From NCBI RefSeq assembly GCF_004912155.1, contig NZ_STGX01000001.1:314728-378727 (forward strand): a stretch of DNA of 64,000 nucleotides, in the 5' to 3' direction. The stretch comes from Glycomyces paridis (GTDB lineage: Bacteria > Actinomycetota > Actinomycetes > Mycobacteriales > Micromonosporaceae). The position numbers were made by a program, and so were the translations under genes. Under the pieces are notes generated by a model. The model was not told where the DNA came from. It made no database searches and saw nothing but the letters and a program-made list of their open reading frames with translations. Below, piece after piece: positions 34,701 through 42,261 of the stretch (positions are counted from its first letter, which is position 1; each line of letters opens with the position of its first letter).

Positions 34701-35075
34701 GTCGACCAGCCGGGCACGTACACCGCGACGCTGTCGCTGGACGTGGTGAGCCCGTACCCGTCGCCGACGGTCGCGGTCTCGATGCTGGTCGTGCCCACCG
34801 TCGAGCAGGGCAAGCTCGTCGGCACCGTCGAGGCCGAGACCTGCGACGGCACCACCGTCGCGATCGAAGAGGCCCAGGTCCAGGTGCGGGTGGAGGACGG
34901 CGACGCCTTCCACTTCTGGACCGACGCCGACGGCGCCTACTCCTACTGGTTCGAGGAGGGCTCCTACACGGTGATCGCCTCGAAGGACGGTTACGCGGCC
35001 GACTTCGCCGCAGTGGACGTCCTGGCCGGCGACACCGCCGACCTGAGCTTCACCTTGGAGGAACTGGGCTGCTGA
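31725..35075 (+). CDS. Secreted S8 subtilisin-like protease with C-terminal beta domains
   Basis: 1116 residues from a GTG with AGGAG upstream. A Sec signal (KVLAASAAGALVSAMPGTAA, cleavage after AFA) and an inhibitor-like propeptide to about residue 150 precede the peptidase domain. The catalytic triad is Asp193 (SIDTGVDYDHP), His240 (GHGTHTMGTMVG) and Ser412 (GSGTSMASPHVV), with Asn in VVNNSWGT. Then come carboxypeptidase-regulatory-like repeats (SGTVVDDAGEPVESAKL, TGTVVDGSG, RGTVTELDTGAPVEGA, VGTVEAE), a jelly-roll-like domain (680-830) with SPDGGETWEV, and a DUF11-like stretch. This looks like an extracellular bacillopeptidase F-type degradative enzyme. Followed by a strong terminator. Confidence 0.95.
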   Translation: MTKPQRRWAKVLAASAAGALVSAMPGTAAFAETEADALIEQKVAPDLLAAIEAEGEAELWVRFEGAPDYSPAFAADTKTEKGSQAVAAAKDFAETSQRDVIDLLDEAGADYESYWGSNTVKVQGDKDLLAELVLLDTVAGIVDAPEYELIEPVEPLAGGVEPDAVEWGLDDINAPDVWDLGYDGTGVVVASIDTGVDYDHPALVNQYRGNNGDGTFSHDYNFFDVAGECTGDAPCDTDGHGTHTMGTMVGSDGGANQIGVAPGAEWIAVNGCCPSAEVLIEAGQWIAAPTKADGTSPDPSKAPDVVNNSWGTTASVDDPFYEDVVALWHASGIIPVMSLGNNGEEGCESAGSPGLYPNVIGVGAYDVNGDIAYFSARGPGRDGQVKPDLAAPGVAVRSSLPGTGYGNGSGTSMASPHVVGAIALMLSAAPALDGDYDEIYSILTGSAVPTADDECGGTEELNNVFGNGRLDVLAAVQASPVGDTGGLSGTVVDDAGEPVESAKLVFTGEYTRTATTKADGTFALPVVPAGEYAVAVTKFGYGEQTGTVTVEADQTAVFDAVLTAVESGTVTGTVVDGSGHGWPLPATVTTAGGEVSTTTDPDTGEFSLDLPVGEWELVVEADLPGYQEVTVGVVAAADQLIEVPIAEGCTAAGYGYEPLGAGFEGGGLPAGWTVVDRSPTPWPWAFDDPGGRGNRTPGSGGFAVIDSDEQGSGNKLIDTDLVSPVFDLSSADTPTLSFATDYYKGSYNTVAEVSVSPDGGETWEVIWAPTANARNQTVELDLSEWADSTEARVKFHYNDNKTWAWWWEIDDVFVGDSRDCVPIEGGLVRGTVTELDTGAPVEGATVTHTDSGYSAVTDAEGAYWTFAPGSGPSEFKASVADYGTATEEVSIVPDAWTTADFAVGTAQISVNTETLNSYVQQGGSWTHYLKLTNSGTADGEVDFSVGGGGFSILGYAYPGDTSWLTTGVDSVVVPAGETVRVAVKTSATEAAGVDQPGTYTATLSLDVVSPYPSPTVAVSMLVVPTVEQGKLVGTVEAETCDGTTVAIEEAQVQVRVEDGDAFHFWTDADGAYSYWFEEGSYTVIASKDGYAADFAAVDVLAGDTADLSFTLEELGC

Positions 35076-35127
35076 GCGAGGCCCGGCCGCGGTCCTGAGG
35101 GGACGGCGCCCGGGCGTGGATCGAACC

Positions 35128-35158
35128 GGGGGCTCCCGCCGTTGCGGCGGGAGCCCCC
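35128..35158 (+). terminator. Terminator after the subtilase
   Basis: GGGGGCTCCCGCC, loop gttgc, GGCGGGAGCCCCC: a perfect 13-pair stem, usable from both convergent genes. Confidence 0.88.
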
Positions 35159-35181
35159 GCCATGTTGCGGAACAAGCGGAC

Positions 35182-35733
35182 TCAGCGTTCGCGCGCGATC
35201 CATTCGGGGGCGAGGACCGACCAGACCTCCATGTCGTAGCGTTCGCCGCGGTGAAGGTAGGCCTCGCGGAGCACGCCTTCGCGGGTCATCCCGAGCCGCT
35301 GCGCCACCGCGACGCTCGCGGCGTTGCGGGTCGCGGCGTACCAGTCGACGCGGTGGATGCCGCGCTCCTCGATCGCCCAGTCGATGATCGCGGACACCGA
35401 CCTGGTGACCAGGCCTTTGCCGGTGGCGGCGGGTTCGAGCCAGCAGCCGGCCTCGGCGGTCTGCATCCGGAAGTCCATAGTGCGGAACAGGACGCCGCCG
35501 ACGAGCACGTCGTCGCTCCAGACGCCCCAGATCCGGCCGGTGTCGGCGGCGGTCTTCGCGGCGTAGGCGTCGAGGAACGAGCGGGCGCCCGCCGCGTCCG
35601 AAACGACGTCGGCGATGGCGACGTACCGCCCGATGAACTCGCGGCCGCGGTCCATGTGCTTCAGCAGCTCGTCGGCCAGTTCCGGCACGAGCGGCCGCAG
35701 CCGCACGCCGCCGCCCAGGGACGCTTCGAACAT
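35182..35733 (-). CDS. RimJ/RimL-type GNAT acetyltransferase
   Basis: 183 residues from an ATG with GGAGG upstream. The RimL pattern is VRLRPLVPELADELLKHMDR, AGCWLEPAATGKGLVTRSVS (acetyl-CoA loop), IERGIHRVDW-type helix (EERGIHRVDWYAATRNAASV) and a C-terminal RLGMTREGVLREAYLHRGER. Probably acetylates an N-terminal amino group of a ribosomal or other protein, or a small amine; the target is unknown. Confidence 0.92.
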   Translation of the reverse strand: MFEASLGGGVRLRPLVPELADELLKHMDRGREFIGRYVAIADVVSDAAGARSFLDAYAAKTAADTGRIWGVWSDDVLVGGVLFRTMDFRMQTAEAGCWLEPAATGKGLVTRSVSAIIDWAIEERGIHRVDWYAATRNAASVAVAQRLGMTREGVLREAYLHRGERYDMEVWSVLAPEWIARER

Positions 35734-35828
35734 GAGCCCTCCGATTTGTGATCGCCTGCAGGCGGAGGCCATGGTCTCACGCGCCTCCCGACGCGGCGCG
35801 GGCCGTTCTTGAAGCCGCCCATGGCCTG

Positions 35829-35931
35829 CCATCCCTAACCCCCACCCTCCCGAGAGGGGAATGGAAGGCTCGCCCCGATCGTCGTGCGCGGGTGCGACAA
35901 GAACCGGGGTCGGCGGGGCGGGTGTCACCCG
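35829..35931 (-). repeat. Interspersed repeat element, copy C (inverted)
   Basis: On the minus strand it reads CGGGTGACA, CCGGTTCTTGTCGCACCCGC, then TTCCCCTCTCGGGAGGGTGG and GGGTTAGGGATGG, closely matching the other three copies. It lies between the acetyltransferase start and the D-aminoacylase stop. Confidence 0.82.
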
Positions 35932-36005
35932 AAAGCGTGAGTCGCGCAGTCAGGAGCGGTACGCCGATCGCCCGGCGGGGCCTCGGCGCGACCTCCTCGA
36001 TCGGT

Positions 36006-37598
36006 TCAGGAGCGGCGGACTGACCGCCCTGCGAGGGCCTCGGTTCTGGCGCCGTCCTCTATCGCCAAGGCGCCGTTGACGAACACGTACGGCACACCGG
36101 CGGCTTGGCGCCGCGGCTCGGCGAAGGTGGAGCGGGCGTCGACGGTCTCGGGGTCGAACAGCGCCAGGTCGGCCGCGAAGCCCTCCCGGACCAGGCCGCG
36201 GTCCTTCAGCCCGAGCACCGCGGCGGGCCGCCCGCTCAGGTGCGCCACGCACTCCTCCACACTGAGCAGGCCCAGCTCGCGCGTGTAGTGCCCGAGGTAG
36301 CGCGCGAAGGAGCCCCAGGCCCTGGGGTGGATCTTGTCGCCGGAGAGCACGCCGTCGCTCGATCCGGTGTGGACGCCGTGGCGCATGATCGCGCGCACGT
36401 TCTCCTCGTTGCCCACGTGCATGAGGCAGGCGGTGCCGAAGTCGTCGCGCACGAGCAGGTCGAGGTAGAACTCCGAGGGACGCTGAGCCCCGGCCGCTTC
36501 GGAGACGCTGCGGCCGACCGCGCCGCGCAGCCCGGGGTCGGCGACGCCGGCGATCTCGATCTTCGACCAGTCGACCGGCACGCCGTTGGCGCCGTCGGTG
36601 CCCTCCGCGTCGAGTTCGTGCACGATCCGGGCCCGCGTGGCGGGGTCGCGGAGGCGCTGCGCGAGCGCCCCGTAGCCGCCCTCGACGGACCAGCTCGGCA
36701 GGAGCGCCGCAAGCATGGTCATGCCCGGCAGGTAGGGGTAGGTGTCGAGGCTGATGGGGACGCCTTCGTCGAGGCCCTCGTCCACGAGCTTGAGGAGCTC
36801 GGCGGCGCGGCCCTCGTTGACCTCGTAGTTGAGGGTGGCGTGGGCGAGGTGGAGGGCGCACCCGGCCCGGCGGCAGATGTCGATCATCTCCGCGTAGCCC
36901 TCCATGGCGCCCGCGCCGTAGCTGCGCTGGTGCGGACCGAAGTAGCCGCCGTAACGCGCGACGACGCGGCACAGCTCCACCAGTTCGGCGGTGTCGGCGT
37001 ACATCCCGGGGACGTAGCTGAGCCCGGCCGAGAGGCCGAACGCGCCCTCCTCCATGCCTTGGGCGACATGGGCTTTCATGACGTCGAGCTCGGCTGGGGT
37101 GGGCGGGCGGTCCTCCCAGCCCACGGCGAGCATCCGGACGGTGCCGTGGGGGACGAGGTAGGCGGCGTTGGCGGCGATGCCGCGGCCGTCGATGCCACGG
37201 TCGAGTCGGTCGAGGTAGCCGCCGACGCTGCGCCAGTCGAGGTCGACCTCGGGGCGGCCGTTCCAGGCGGCGATGGCCTCGCGCATCCGCGGTGCGGTCG
37301 TCTCGTCGAGGGGCGCGTACGAGAGCCCGTCCTGGCCGAGGACTTCGAGGGTGCAGCCCTGGCCGAGCTTGGCGAGGTGGTCGTGGTCGGCGAGGAGGGC
37401 GAGCTCGGAGTGGGCGTGCATGTCGATGAAGCCGGGGGCGAGGACGAGGCCTCCGGCGTCGATGACGCGGGTGCCGTCGAGACGGTCGCCGATCGCCGCG
37501 ATCCGGCCGTCCCTGACGCCGACGTCGGCACGCCGCAGCGGCGCGCCGGTCCCGTCGGCGACGTCGGCGCCTCGGATCACGAAGTCCATTGCAGCCAC
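36006..37598 (-). CDS. N-acyl-D-amino-acid deacylase (D-aminoacylase family amidohydrolase)
   Basis: 530 residues from a GTG with GAGGG six bases upstream (ATG at 37589 is an alternative). Motifs are LVLAPGFIDMHAHSELALLA (HxH), CTLEVLGQDGLSYAPLDE with the family's Cys, HQRSYGAGAMEGYAEMIDIC, LHLAHATLNYEVN, CLMHVGNEENVRAIMRHG, TGSSDGVLSGDKIHPRAWGS with the metal Asp, and GFAADLALFDPETV. It hydrolyses N-acyl-D-amino acids to D-amino acid and carboxylate. It is in an operon with RidA (31-base gap) and opposite a D-amino-acid lyase-like gene, so the substrate is likely an N-acyl-D-hydroxyamino acid. Confidence 0.9.
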   Translation of the reverse strand: MAAMDFVIRGADVADGTGAPLRRADVGVRDGRIAAIGDRLDGTRVIDAGGLVLAPGFIDMHAHSELALLADHDHLAKLGQGCTLEVLGQDGLSYAPLDETTAPRMREAIAAWNGRPEVDLDWRSVGGYLDRLDRGIDGRGIAANAAYLVPHGTVRMLAVGWEDRPPTPAELDVMKAHVAQGMEEGAFGLSAGLSYVPGMYADTAELVELCRVVARYGGYFGPHQRSYGAGAMEGYAEMIDICRRAGCALHLAHATLNYEVNEGRAAELLKLVDEGLDEGVPISLDTYPYLPGMTMLAALLPSWSVEGGYGALAQRLRDPATRARIVHELDAEGTDGANGVPVDWSKIEIAGVADPGLRGAVGRSVSEAAGAQRPSEFYLDLLVRDDFGTACLMHVGNEENVRAIMRHGVHTGSSDGVLSGDKIHPRAWGSFARYLGHYTRELGLLSVEECVAHLSGRPAAVLGLKDRGLVREGFAADLALFDPETVDARSTFAEPRRQAAGVPYVFVNGALAIEDGARTEALAGRSVRRS

Positions 37599-37629
37599 TC
37601 GACGCCCTCTCTCACCTCGGCACGAACGG

Positions 37630-38055
37630 TCAGTCTACGCAGGCCAGGGCGTCGATCTCCACGAGCATCTCGGCCCTCGGGAGGGTGCAGATCACGGTAG
37701 TGCGGCAGGGGAAGGGGACCCCATCGGGCACCTTCTCGTCGAGGAACGCGCCGTAGACCTCGTTCATGGCGGCGAAGTCCTCGCGGTCGGCGAGGTAGAC
37801 GCGGAGCATCATGACGTCGCCCATGTTCGCGCCGCCGGCTTCGAGGATCGCGGCGACGTTCTCCAGGGTCCGGCGGGTCTGGGCCTTGACGTCGCCGGGG
37901 TGGAGGTACTCGCCGGTGGCGGGGTCGACGGGGCCCTGGCCGGATACGGTGAGCATGGGGCCCTTGCGGACGCCCTGCGGGAAGGCGTGGGCGGGGGCCG
38001 GGGCGGCGTCGGTGCGGATCGCGGTCTTCGTTGTCGGTGCGAACTCCTGAGTCAT
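37630..38055 (-). CDS. RidA-family enamine/imine deaminase
   Basis: 141 residues. Rid family: PQGVRKGPMLTVSGQGPVDP, RTLENVAAILEAGGANMGDV, DVMMLRVYLADREDFAAMNE, and the active-site Arg in PFPCRTTVICTLPRAEMLVE followed by EIDALA. RidA proteins hydrolyse reactive 2-aminoacrylate/imine intermediates from PLP enzymes, which fits its position between a D-aminoacylase and a PLP-type D-amino-acid enzyme. An ATG 15 bases upstream (38070) is possible. Confidence 0.92.
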   Translation of the reverse strand: MTQEFAPTTKTAIRTDAAPAPAHAFPQGVRKGPMLTVSGQGPVDPATGEYLHPGDVKAQTRRTLENVAAILEAGGANMGDVMMLRVYLADREDFAAMNEVYGAFLDEKVPDGVPFPCRTTVICTLPRAEMLVEIDALACVD

Positions 38056-38119
38056 ATAGTAAAGATACATTCCAATTATCGGCGGCTCCTGACAGTGGCG
38101 GTGCGACATCGACGAAACC
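38056..38119. promoter_or_regulatory. A/T-rich divergent promoter of the D-amino-acid cluster
   Basis: The 64-base spacer between the RidA and D-threonine-aldolase-like starts has an unusually A/T-rich core (TATAGTAAAGATACATTCC), consistent with back-to-back promoters and a shared operator. No regulator gene lies beside it. Confidence 0.5.
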
Positions 38120-39355
38120 ATGCTCGGCCACCTCGACGCCCAGGTGATCGACTTCCGGTGCAAGGGCCTGCCAGCCTCGGCGCACGGCATGACCGTGGCC
38201 GAGTGGCTCGGCTCCGGCCCGCACGGCTCTGCCCCGCACGACTCCGGCCCGTTCGCCGCCGACCTGCCCACGCCGGGCCTGCTGCTCTCCTCCGCGGCGA
38301 TCGACCACAACATCCGGGTCATGGCCGACTGGTGCGCCGCGAAGGGCCTTTCGCTCGCCCCGCACGGCAAGGCCGTCATGGCCCCGCAGCTGTGGCGCCG
38401 CCAGCTCGCGGCGGGCGCGGTCGGCGTCACCGTCGCCAGCCGCTTCCAGGCCGGGGTCGCGCACGCCTTCGGGGTGCCGCGCGTGCTCGTCGCCAACGAG
38501 GTCGCCGACCCCTTGGACGTCATGCGGCTCGCCTCGATGGCCGCCGGCGGGACCGCCGTCGCGCTGTTCGCCGACGCGGTCGCCGTCGTCGAGCGGTACG
38601 CGGCCGCGTTCGCGGCCTCCGGCGGCGCCAAGGCGCCCCTGGACGTCCTGGTCGAGCTCGGCATCCCGGGCGGGCGGGCCGGTGCCCGCTCGTTCGCCGA
38701 GGCGATGCGCGTCGCCGAAGTCGTTTCCGCCTCGCCGCACCTGCGGCTCGCGGGCGTCGCCGGGTACGAGGGCTCGGTCGCCTCGGGCACCGACGCCGCC
38801 TCGCTCGACGCGATCGACGCCTACCTCTCCGACCTCGCGAAGCTCTACGCCGCCTTGGACTTCCAGGCCGACCGGCCTGTCGTCACCGCGGGCGGCAGCG
38901 CCTACTTCGACCGCGTCGCGGCCGTCCTCTCTCCGCTCGCGCCGGAGGCCGAGGTCGTCCTGCGCTCGGGCGCCTACCTCACGCACGACCACGGCTTCTA
39001 CGCCCGCATGACCCCGGCCGCCCGCGGCGGCGACGGGCCGACCTTCAAGCCCGCCTCTGAAGGCCGCGCCCGCGTGCTCTCCCGGCCCGAACCGGGCACG
39101 GTCGTCCTCGACGGCGGGCGACGCGACTTCCCCTTCGACCAGGACCTGCCGGTCCCGCTGGGCTTCGGCGCGACCGGGGCGCAGATCAGCGACCAGCACC
39201 TGACGCTCACCGGCGTGACGGAGGACCTCGCCGTCGGGGACGTCGTGCGCCTCGGCCTGTCGCACCCGTGCACCACCTTCGACAAGTGGCGCCAGATCCC
39301 GATGGCCGACCCCGCCACGGGCCGCGTGGTCGAGGTGGTCTGGACCTTTTTCTAG
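38120..39355 (+). CDS. D-threonine aldolase / D-serine dehydratase-like PLP enzyme
   Basis: 411 residues. Fold III (alanine-racemase-like) barrel: the PLP lysine is Lys84 in LSLAPHGKAVMAP, followed by LVANEVADPLDVMRLASMAA and LVELGIPGGRAGARSFAEAM. The C-terminal D-ser_dehydrat domain has the metal pair His382/Cys384 in LGLSHPCTTFDKW. DSD1-type enzymes deaminate D-serine; D-threonine aldolases cleave D-threo-hydroxyamino acids; sequence alone does not separate them. With the divergent RidA and D-aminoacylase genes it forms a D-amino-acid salvage cluster. Confidence 0.88.
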   Translation: MLGHLDAQVIDFRCKGLPASAHGMTVAEWLGSGPHGSAPHDSGPFAADLPTPGLLLSSAAIDHNIRVMADWCAAKGLSLAPHGKAVMAPQLWRRQLAAGAVGVTVASRFQAGVAHAFGVPRVLVANEVADPLDVMRLASMAAGGTAVALFADAVAVVERYAAAFAASGGAKAPLDVLVELGIPGGRAGARSFAEAMRVAEVVSASPHLRLAGVAGYEGSVASGTDAASLDAIDAYLSDLAKLYAALDFQADRPVVTAGGSAYFDRVAAVLSPLAPEAEVVLRSGAYLTHDHGFYARMTPAARGGDGPTFKPASEGRARVLSRPEPGTVVLDGGRRDFPFDQDLPVPLGFGATGAQISDQHLTLTGVTEDLAVGDVVRLGLSHPCTTFDKWRQIPMADPATGRVVEVVWTFF

Positions 39356-39431
39356 GGCGTTCCGTGTTGCGGCTCGGCACCGTCGGCGGGCACGCACCGA
39401 CCTTCGTCGCGGAAGGCGGCGGCCGAGCCGC

Positions 39432-39857
39432 TCAGCCGTGCAGCAGCGCCGCGAGCGCCTCGACGGCGGGCCTGTTGCCCGGGAGCCACGGCACCGAGTC
39501 GAGCGCGTCGGGGGCGAGCCAGCGCAGTTCGGCGTGCTCCTTCGCCTCCGGTTCGCCGCCCACGAGGCGTGCGAGGTAGACGCGCAGGAGGAAGCGGCCG
39601 CCGCCGGTGACGAGGTCGCCGCCGACGCGCTCGCCGACCTCGATGGCGACGCCGAGCTCTTCGCGGCATTCGCGGCGCAGCGCGTCGGTCTCGCTCTCGC
39701 CGGGCTCGACCTTGCCGCCGGGGAACTCCCACAGGCCCGCCAGTTCGGGCGGGTAGGCGCGGGCGGCGGCCAGGACGCCGCGGTGGTCGCGGATGGCGGC
39801 GCCGACGACGACGCGCCGCCCGCCGGGGTCCGCGCGGTTCGCGCTCTCCTCGGTCAC
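39432..39857 (-). CDS. MutT-type NUDIX hydrolase
   Basis: 141 residues. Complete Nudix box GGKVEPGESETDALRRECRE with EELG, preceded by LAAARAYPPELAGLWEFPGG, the MutT/NudG pattern. Probably an 8-oxo-dGTP or modified pyrimidine nucleotide diphosphatase that cleans the nucleotide pool. Confidence 0.92.
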   Translation of the reverse strand: MTEESANRADPGGRRVVVGAAIRDHRGVLAAARAYPPELAGLWEFPGGKVEPGESETDALRRECREELGVAIEVGERVGGDLVTGGGRFLLRVYLARLVGGEPEAKEHAELRWLAPDALDSVPWLPGNRPAVEALAALLHG

Positions 39858-40301
39858 GGGCCGGAGTCTACGGGGCGCTCAAAGGCGGCCCGGGGGCCGC
39901 GCGCCGTTGCCGGAACGAGGGCGTTTCGTTATCTTTCGCGGGGTCGGCGACCATCGGTGAGCAACAGAAAGCGACCTGTGTCTCATACGTTCGGATGATG
40001 TCGCTTGGGCCGTGCGGTCAGGAATCGTGGCCGCCGGCACAAAACCAGACAAGAACTGCCCCGATAAATCCGAAATTCCCGGTTAATCCCATTTGCCGCC
40101 CTGGACAGAAACTGGGAGACGCGGAAGACTCGGTTCAGAAATGATAAAGATCCGGCGACAATTCAGACACGAACGCCCCCCGTGTCCGCCGGAGCCGAAT
40201 CAGACCAACCTTACTGATCGGCCGCGGCCCTGCCACCGCAGGGCGACGCACGTCGGACGCGGTGCGAGCAGAACGGCCACGACGAATGGCGACGGTGCCA
40301 T
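39858..40301. other. A/T-richer intergenic region
   Basis: 444 bases upstream of the gene at 40302, clearly lower in G+C than its surroundings from about 39930 to 40220. I see no credible ORF, tRNA or riboswitch that I can name. It could hold the promoter and a leader or small RNA. Confidence 0.5.
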
Positions 40302-40652
40302 ATGGGGAGAACGGAGCAAGACGACAACGTGCTGCTGGACGCACTGAGGGAGCTCGACGGTTGGGTCGCCGACGACGGCCGCCTCTCGCGCTCGCTGCCG
40401 CTCGACGATTCGCAGCACGCGGAGCTCGCCGAGCAGATCAAGATATTCGCGGACACCCTCGGCGTCAGGCCGGACGTGTCGCGCAGCGATGAGGCGACGC
40501 TCATCGTCCTCGCCCGCGAGGGCGGCTTCAGCCTCACCGACGTGACCTTCGCGGGCCGCGTCGAGACCGCCTACATCACCATGGCCGGCGGCACCGCGGC
40601 CCACCCGCACCTCGCCCGCGGCCGCTTCCGTTGGCTCAGACGGACCGAATAG
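40302..40652 (+). CDS. Degenerate pterin-4a-carbinolamine dehydratase-like protein
   Basis: 116 residues. The layout follows the PCD/DCoH family: LLDALRELDGWVADDGRLSR, a helix with IKIFADTLG, a strand with EATLIVLAREGGFSLTDVTF, then AGRVETAY. The family's catalytic HHP motif should fall at the end of the first helix, but VRPDV is found there, so dehydratase activity is doubtful. A GTG at 40329 is an alternative start. The role may be structural or regulatory. Confidence 0.5.
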   Translation: MGRTEQDDNVLLDALRELDGWVADDGRLSRSLPLDDSQHAELAEQIKIFADTLGVRPDVSRSDEATLIVLAREGGFSLTDVTFAGRVETAYITMAGGTAAHPHLARGRFRWLRRTE

Positions 40653-40784
40653 CGCAGGCCGCCCCCGTCGGGAACCCCACCGTCCCGGCGGGCGCACCGT
40701 TTTAGCGGGTGCGATCTCCTGGCCGGACCGCGCCGACCACTTCCGAGGTCCCGGCGTGCGAACCGGGCGACGTCGAGCGGGTCC

Positions 40785-41492
40785 TCAGGCCCCCGGCCTC
40801 GCCGCCCGCGGCACGTAGTCCGACCGGCCCTCCCACACGCCGTGCTCGGACAGCGGCCGGAACCGCATCGTCGTGAACTCGCGGTGGAAGTCCCGCCGCT
40901 CCCGCTCCGCCATGGCCTCGCTGTGGCGCCGGGCCGCCCCGCCCTCGCCGCGCCCGAAGACCATGCCCGTCATCGCGCGGGCGCTGGTCCAGACCGAGAA
41001 CGTCGAGATCGTCCGCGGCGGCCGCATCGCCGCCAGCGCCAGCGTCGTCTCCGGGTGGTCGCGCACCTGCCGTTCGACGGGCCTGCCCCAGTGCAGGAAC
41101 CGCGGCAGCTCGGGCAGGCGCATCCGGGCGAGCGTCACCGCGACCACCGGGTCGTCCAGGACCGTGCGCTCGGCCTCGGCCGGCAGGTGCGCGAGCGCCC
41201 GGACCTCGCCCCAGCGCCGCTGGAACGCCAGGCGCACATGCCATCCCGCATCGAGTCTCCGGCCGAACCGGTGCCGTGCCAGGAACGACTCCAGGGCGTC
41301 CTCGTCGGCCCATTCGGCGAACACGGCGATCTTGCGGACCTGCATCCGGTCGGGCGAGACGACCGGCGCGCCGAGGCGCATCCCGGCCATCACTTCGAGG
41401 TGCCGCAGCCCCGGCGCCGCCGACGTGTTGATCAGTGCGCCGGCCGCGTCGCGCACCGGCATCCTCGAGAGGTGGAACGAGTGCAATCCCAT
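40785..41492 (-). CDS. CrtA (spheroidene monooxygenase)-like protein
   Basis: 235 residues. Resembles CrtA-type monooxygenase-fold proteins: VRKIAVFAEWADEDALESFL, WHVRLAFQRRWGEV, ISTFSVWTSARAMTGMVFGR, and a C-terminal HREFTTMRFRPLSEHGVWEG. No carotenoid genes lie nearby, so a carotenoid substrate is doubtful. No catalytic site can be named. Same strand as the dienelactone-hydrolase-like gene, 132 bases downstream. Confidence 0.55.
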   Translation of the reverse strand: MGLHSFHLSRMPVRDAAGALINTSAAPGLRHLEVMAGMRLGAPVVSPDRMQVRKIAVFAEWADEDALESFLARHRFGRRLDAGWHVRLAFQRRWGEVRALAHLPAEAERTVLDDPVVAVTLARMRLPELPRFLHWGRPVERQVRDHPETTLALAAMRPPRTISTFSVWTSARAMTGMVFGRGEGGAARRHSEAMAERERRDFHREFTTMRFRPLSEHGVWEGRSDYVPRAARPGA

Positions 41493-41624
41493 GGTTGCGA
41501 TCCAACCCGAGTTCGCGCCTGAGCGCCAGTCCGGCGCCGCTGGGCGTCCCGTCCCCGTGGTGCCGTTCGCGAAGCGGCCCCGTTCCGGAGCCTTGGGCGG
41601 CCGGGCCCGCCCGCCTTCTCCCGG

Positions 41625-42194
41625 TCAGATCGCGGCGAGGAACGCCCGCACCCGCTCCATGACCAGCGCGGCGGCCTCCGGGTCGTAGGCGGGGAGCGAG
41701 GAGTCGGTGAACAGGTGCTGGTCGCCGGGGTATACGAACAGCTCGGCGTCCTCCGAAGCGCCGGCGAGTTCGCGTGCGGCGGGCAGGTCCTCGTCGAAGA
41801 ACTCGTCGCCCTCCTTGCCGTGGATCTGCACCGGGACGCCCTTCGGCCAGGCCTCCCCGAACTCCGTCACCGGCAAGCACGAGTGCAGGAGGAGCGCGCC
41901 GCGGGCGCCGGGGCGGGTCTGGGCGAGGCGCTGGGCGATCGTCACGCCGAAGGAGAACCCGGCGTAGACGAGTCCGGTCCCGAGCCCCTCGGCCGCGGCG
42001 GCGCCGCGCTCGCGGATCGCGTCGAAGCCGGTCTCGCGCGCGTACCCGAAGCCCTCTTCGATGCTGTCGAAGGTGCGGCCGTCGAACAGGTCGGGCGCGT
42101 GCACGGTGTGGCCGTCCTTCCGCAGTGCCTCGGCGAAGGCCTGCACACCCTCGGTAAGGCCTTGGATGTGGTGGTAGAGCAGTACGTCGGCCAT
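41625..42194 (-). CDS. Dienelactone hydrolase-family alpha/beta hydrolase
   Basis: 189 residues. Alpha/beta fold of the DLH family: VLLYHHIQGLTEGVQAFAEA, TVHAPDLFDGRTFDSIEEGF, nucleophile elbow YAGFSFGVTIAQ (Ser where classical DLH has Cys), acidic GKEGDEFFDED and His in YPGDQHLFTDSSLPAYD. Substrate unknown. Divergent from an ArsR-family regulator, with a perfect operator-like inverted repeat between them. Confidence 0.88.
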   Translation of the reverse strand: MADVLLYHHIQGLTEGVQAFAEALRKDGHTVHAPDLFDGRTFDSIEEGFGYARETGFDAIRERGAAAAEGLGTGLVYAGFSFGVTIAQRLAQTRPGARGALLLHSCLPVTEFGEAWPKGVPVQIHGKEGDEFFDEDLPAARELAGASEDAELFVYPGDQHLFTDSSLPAYDPEAAALVMERVRAFLAAI

Positions 42195-42213
42195 GTCAGC
42201 GGTGTCCCTCTCC

Positions 42214-42239
42214 GAATGATCGAATAATCTGGATCATTC
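42214..42239. promoter_or_regulatory. ArsR-type operator in the divergent spacer
   Basis: GAATGATC, ten-base spacer, GATCATTC: a perfect 8-bp inverted repeat in the 67-base region between the DLH-family gene and the ArsR-family gene, in A/T-rich sequence. Probably binds the adjacent regulator. Confidence 0.75.
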
Positions 42240-42261
42240 CACGATGCTAGTCTGTTCATTC

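Noticed and set aside
31383..34913. Very long open frame antisense to the subtilase
   Set aside because: Composition artefact of a G+C-rich coding strand; the sense strand has the full catalytic triad and signal peptide.
39858..40301. Riboswitch or small RNA in the A/T-richer gap
   Set aside because: No conserved core of a known class could be recognised, so it is listed only as an intergenic region.
40785..41492. Carotenoid biosynthesis locus
   Set aside because: Only one CrtA-like protein is present, with no phytoene synthase, desaturase or cyclase genes in the window.
41625..42194. Arsenic resistance locus (ArsR regulator plus hydrolase)
   Set aside because: The ArsR-family protein lacks a visible metal-binding Cys pair and no arsenic gene is nearby.
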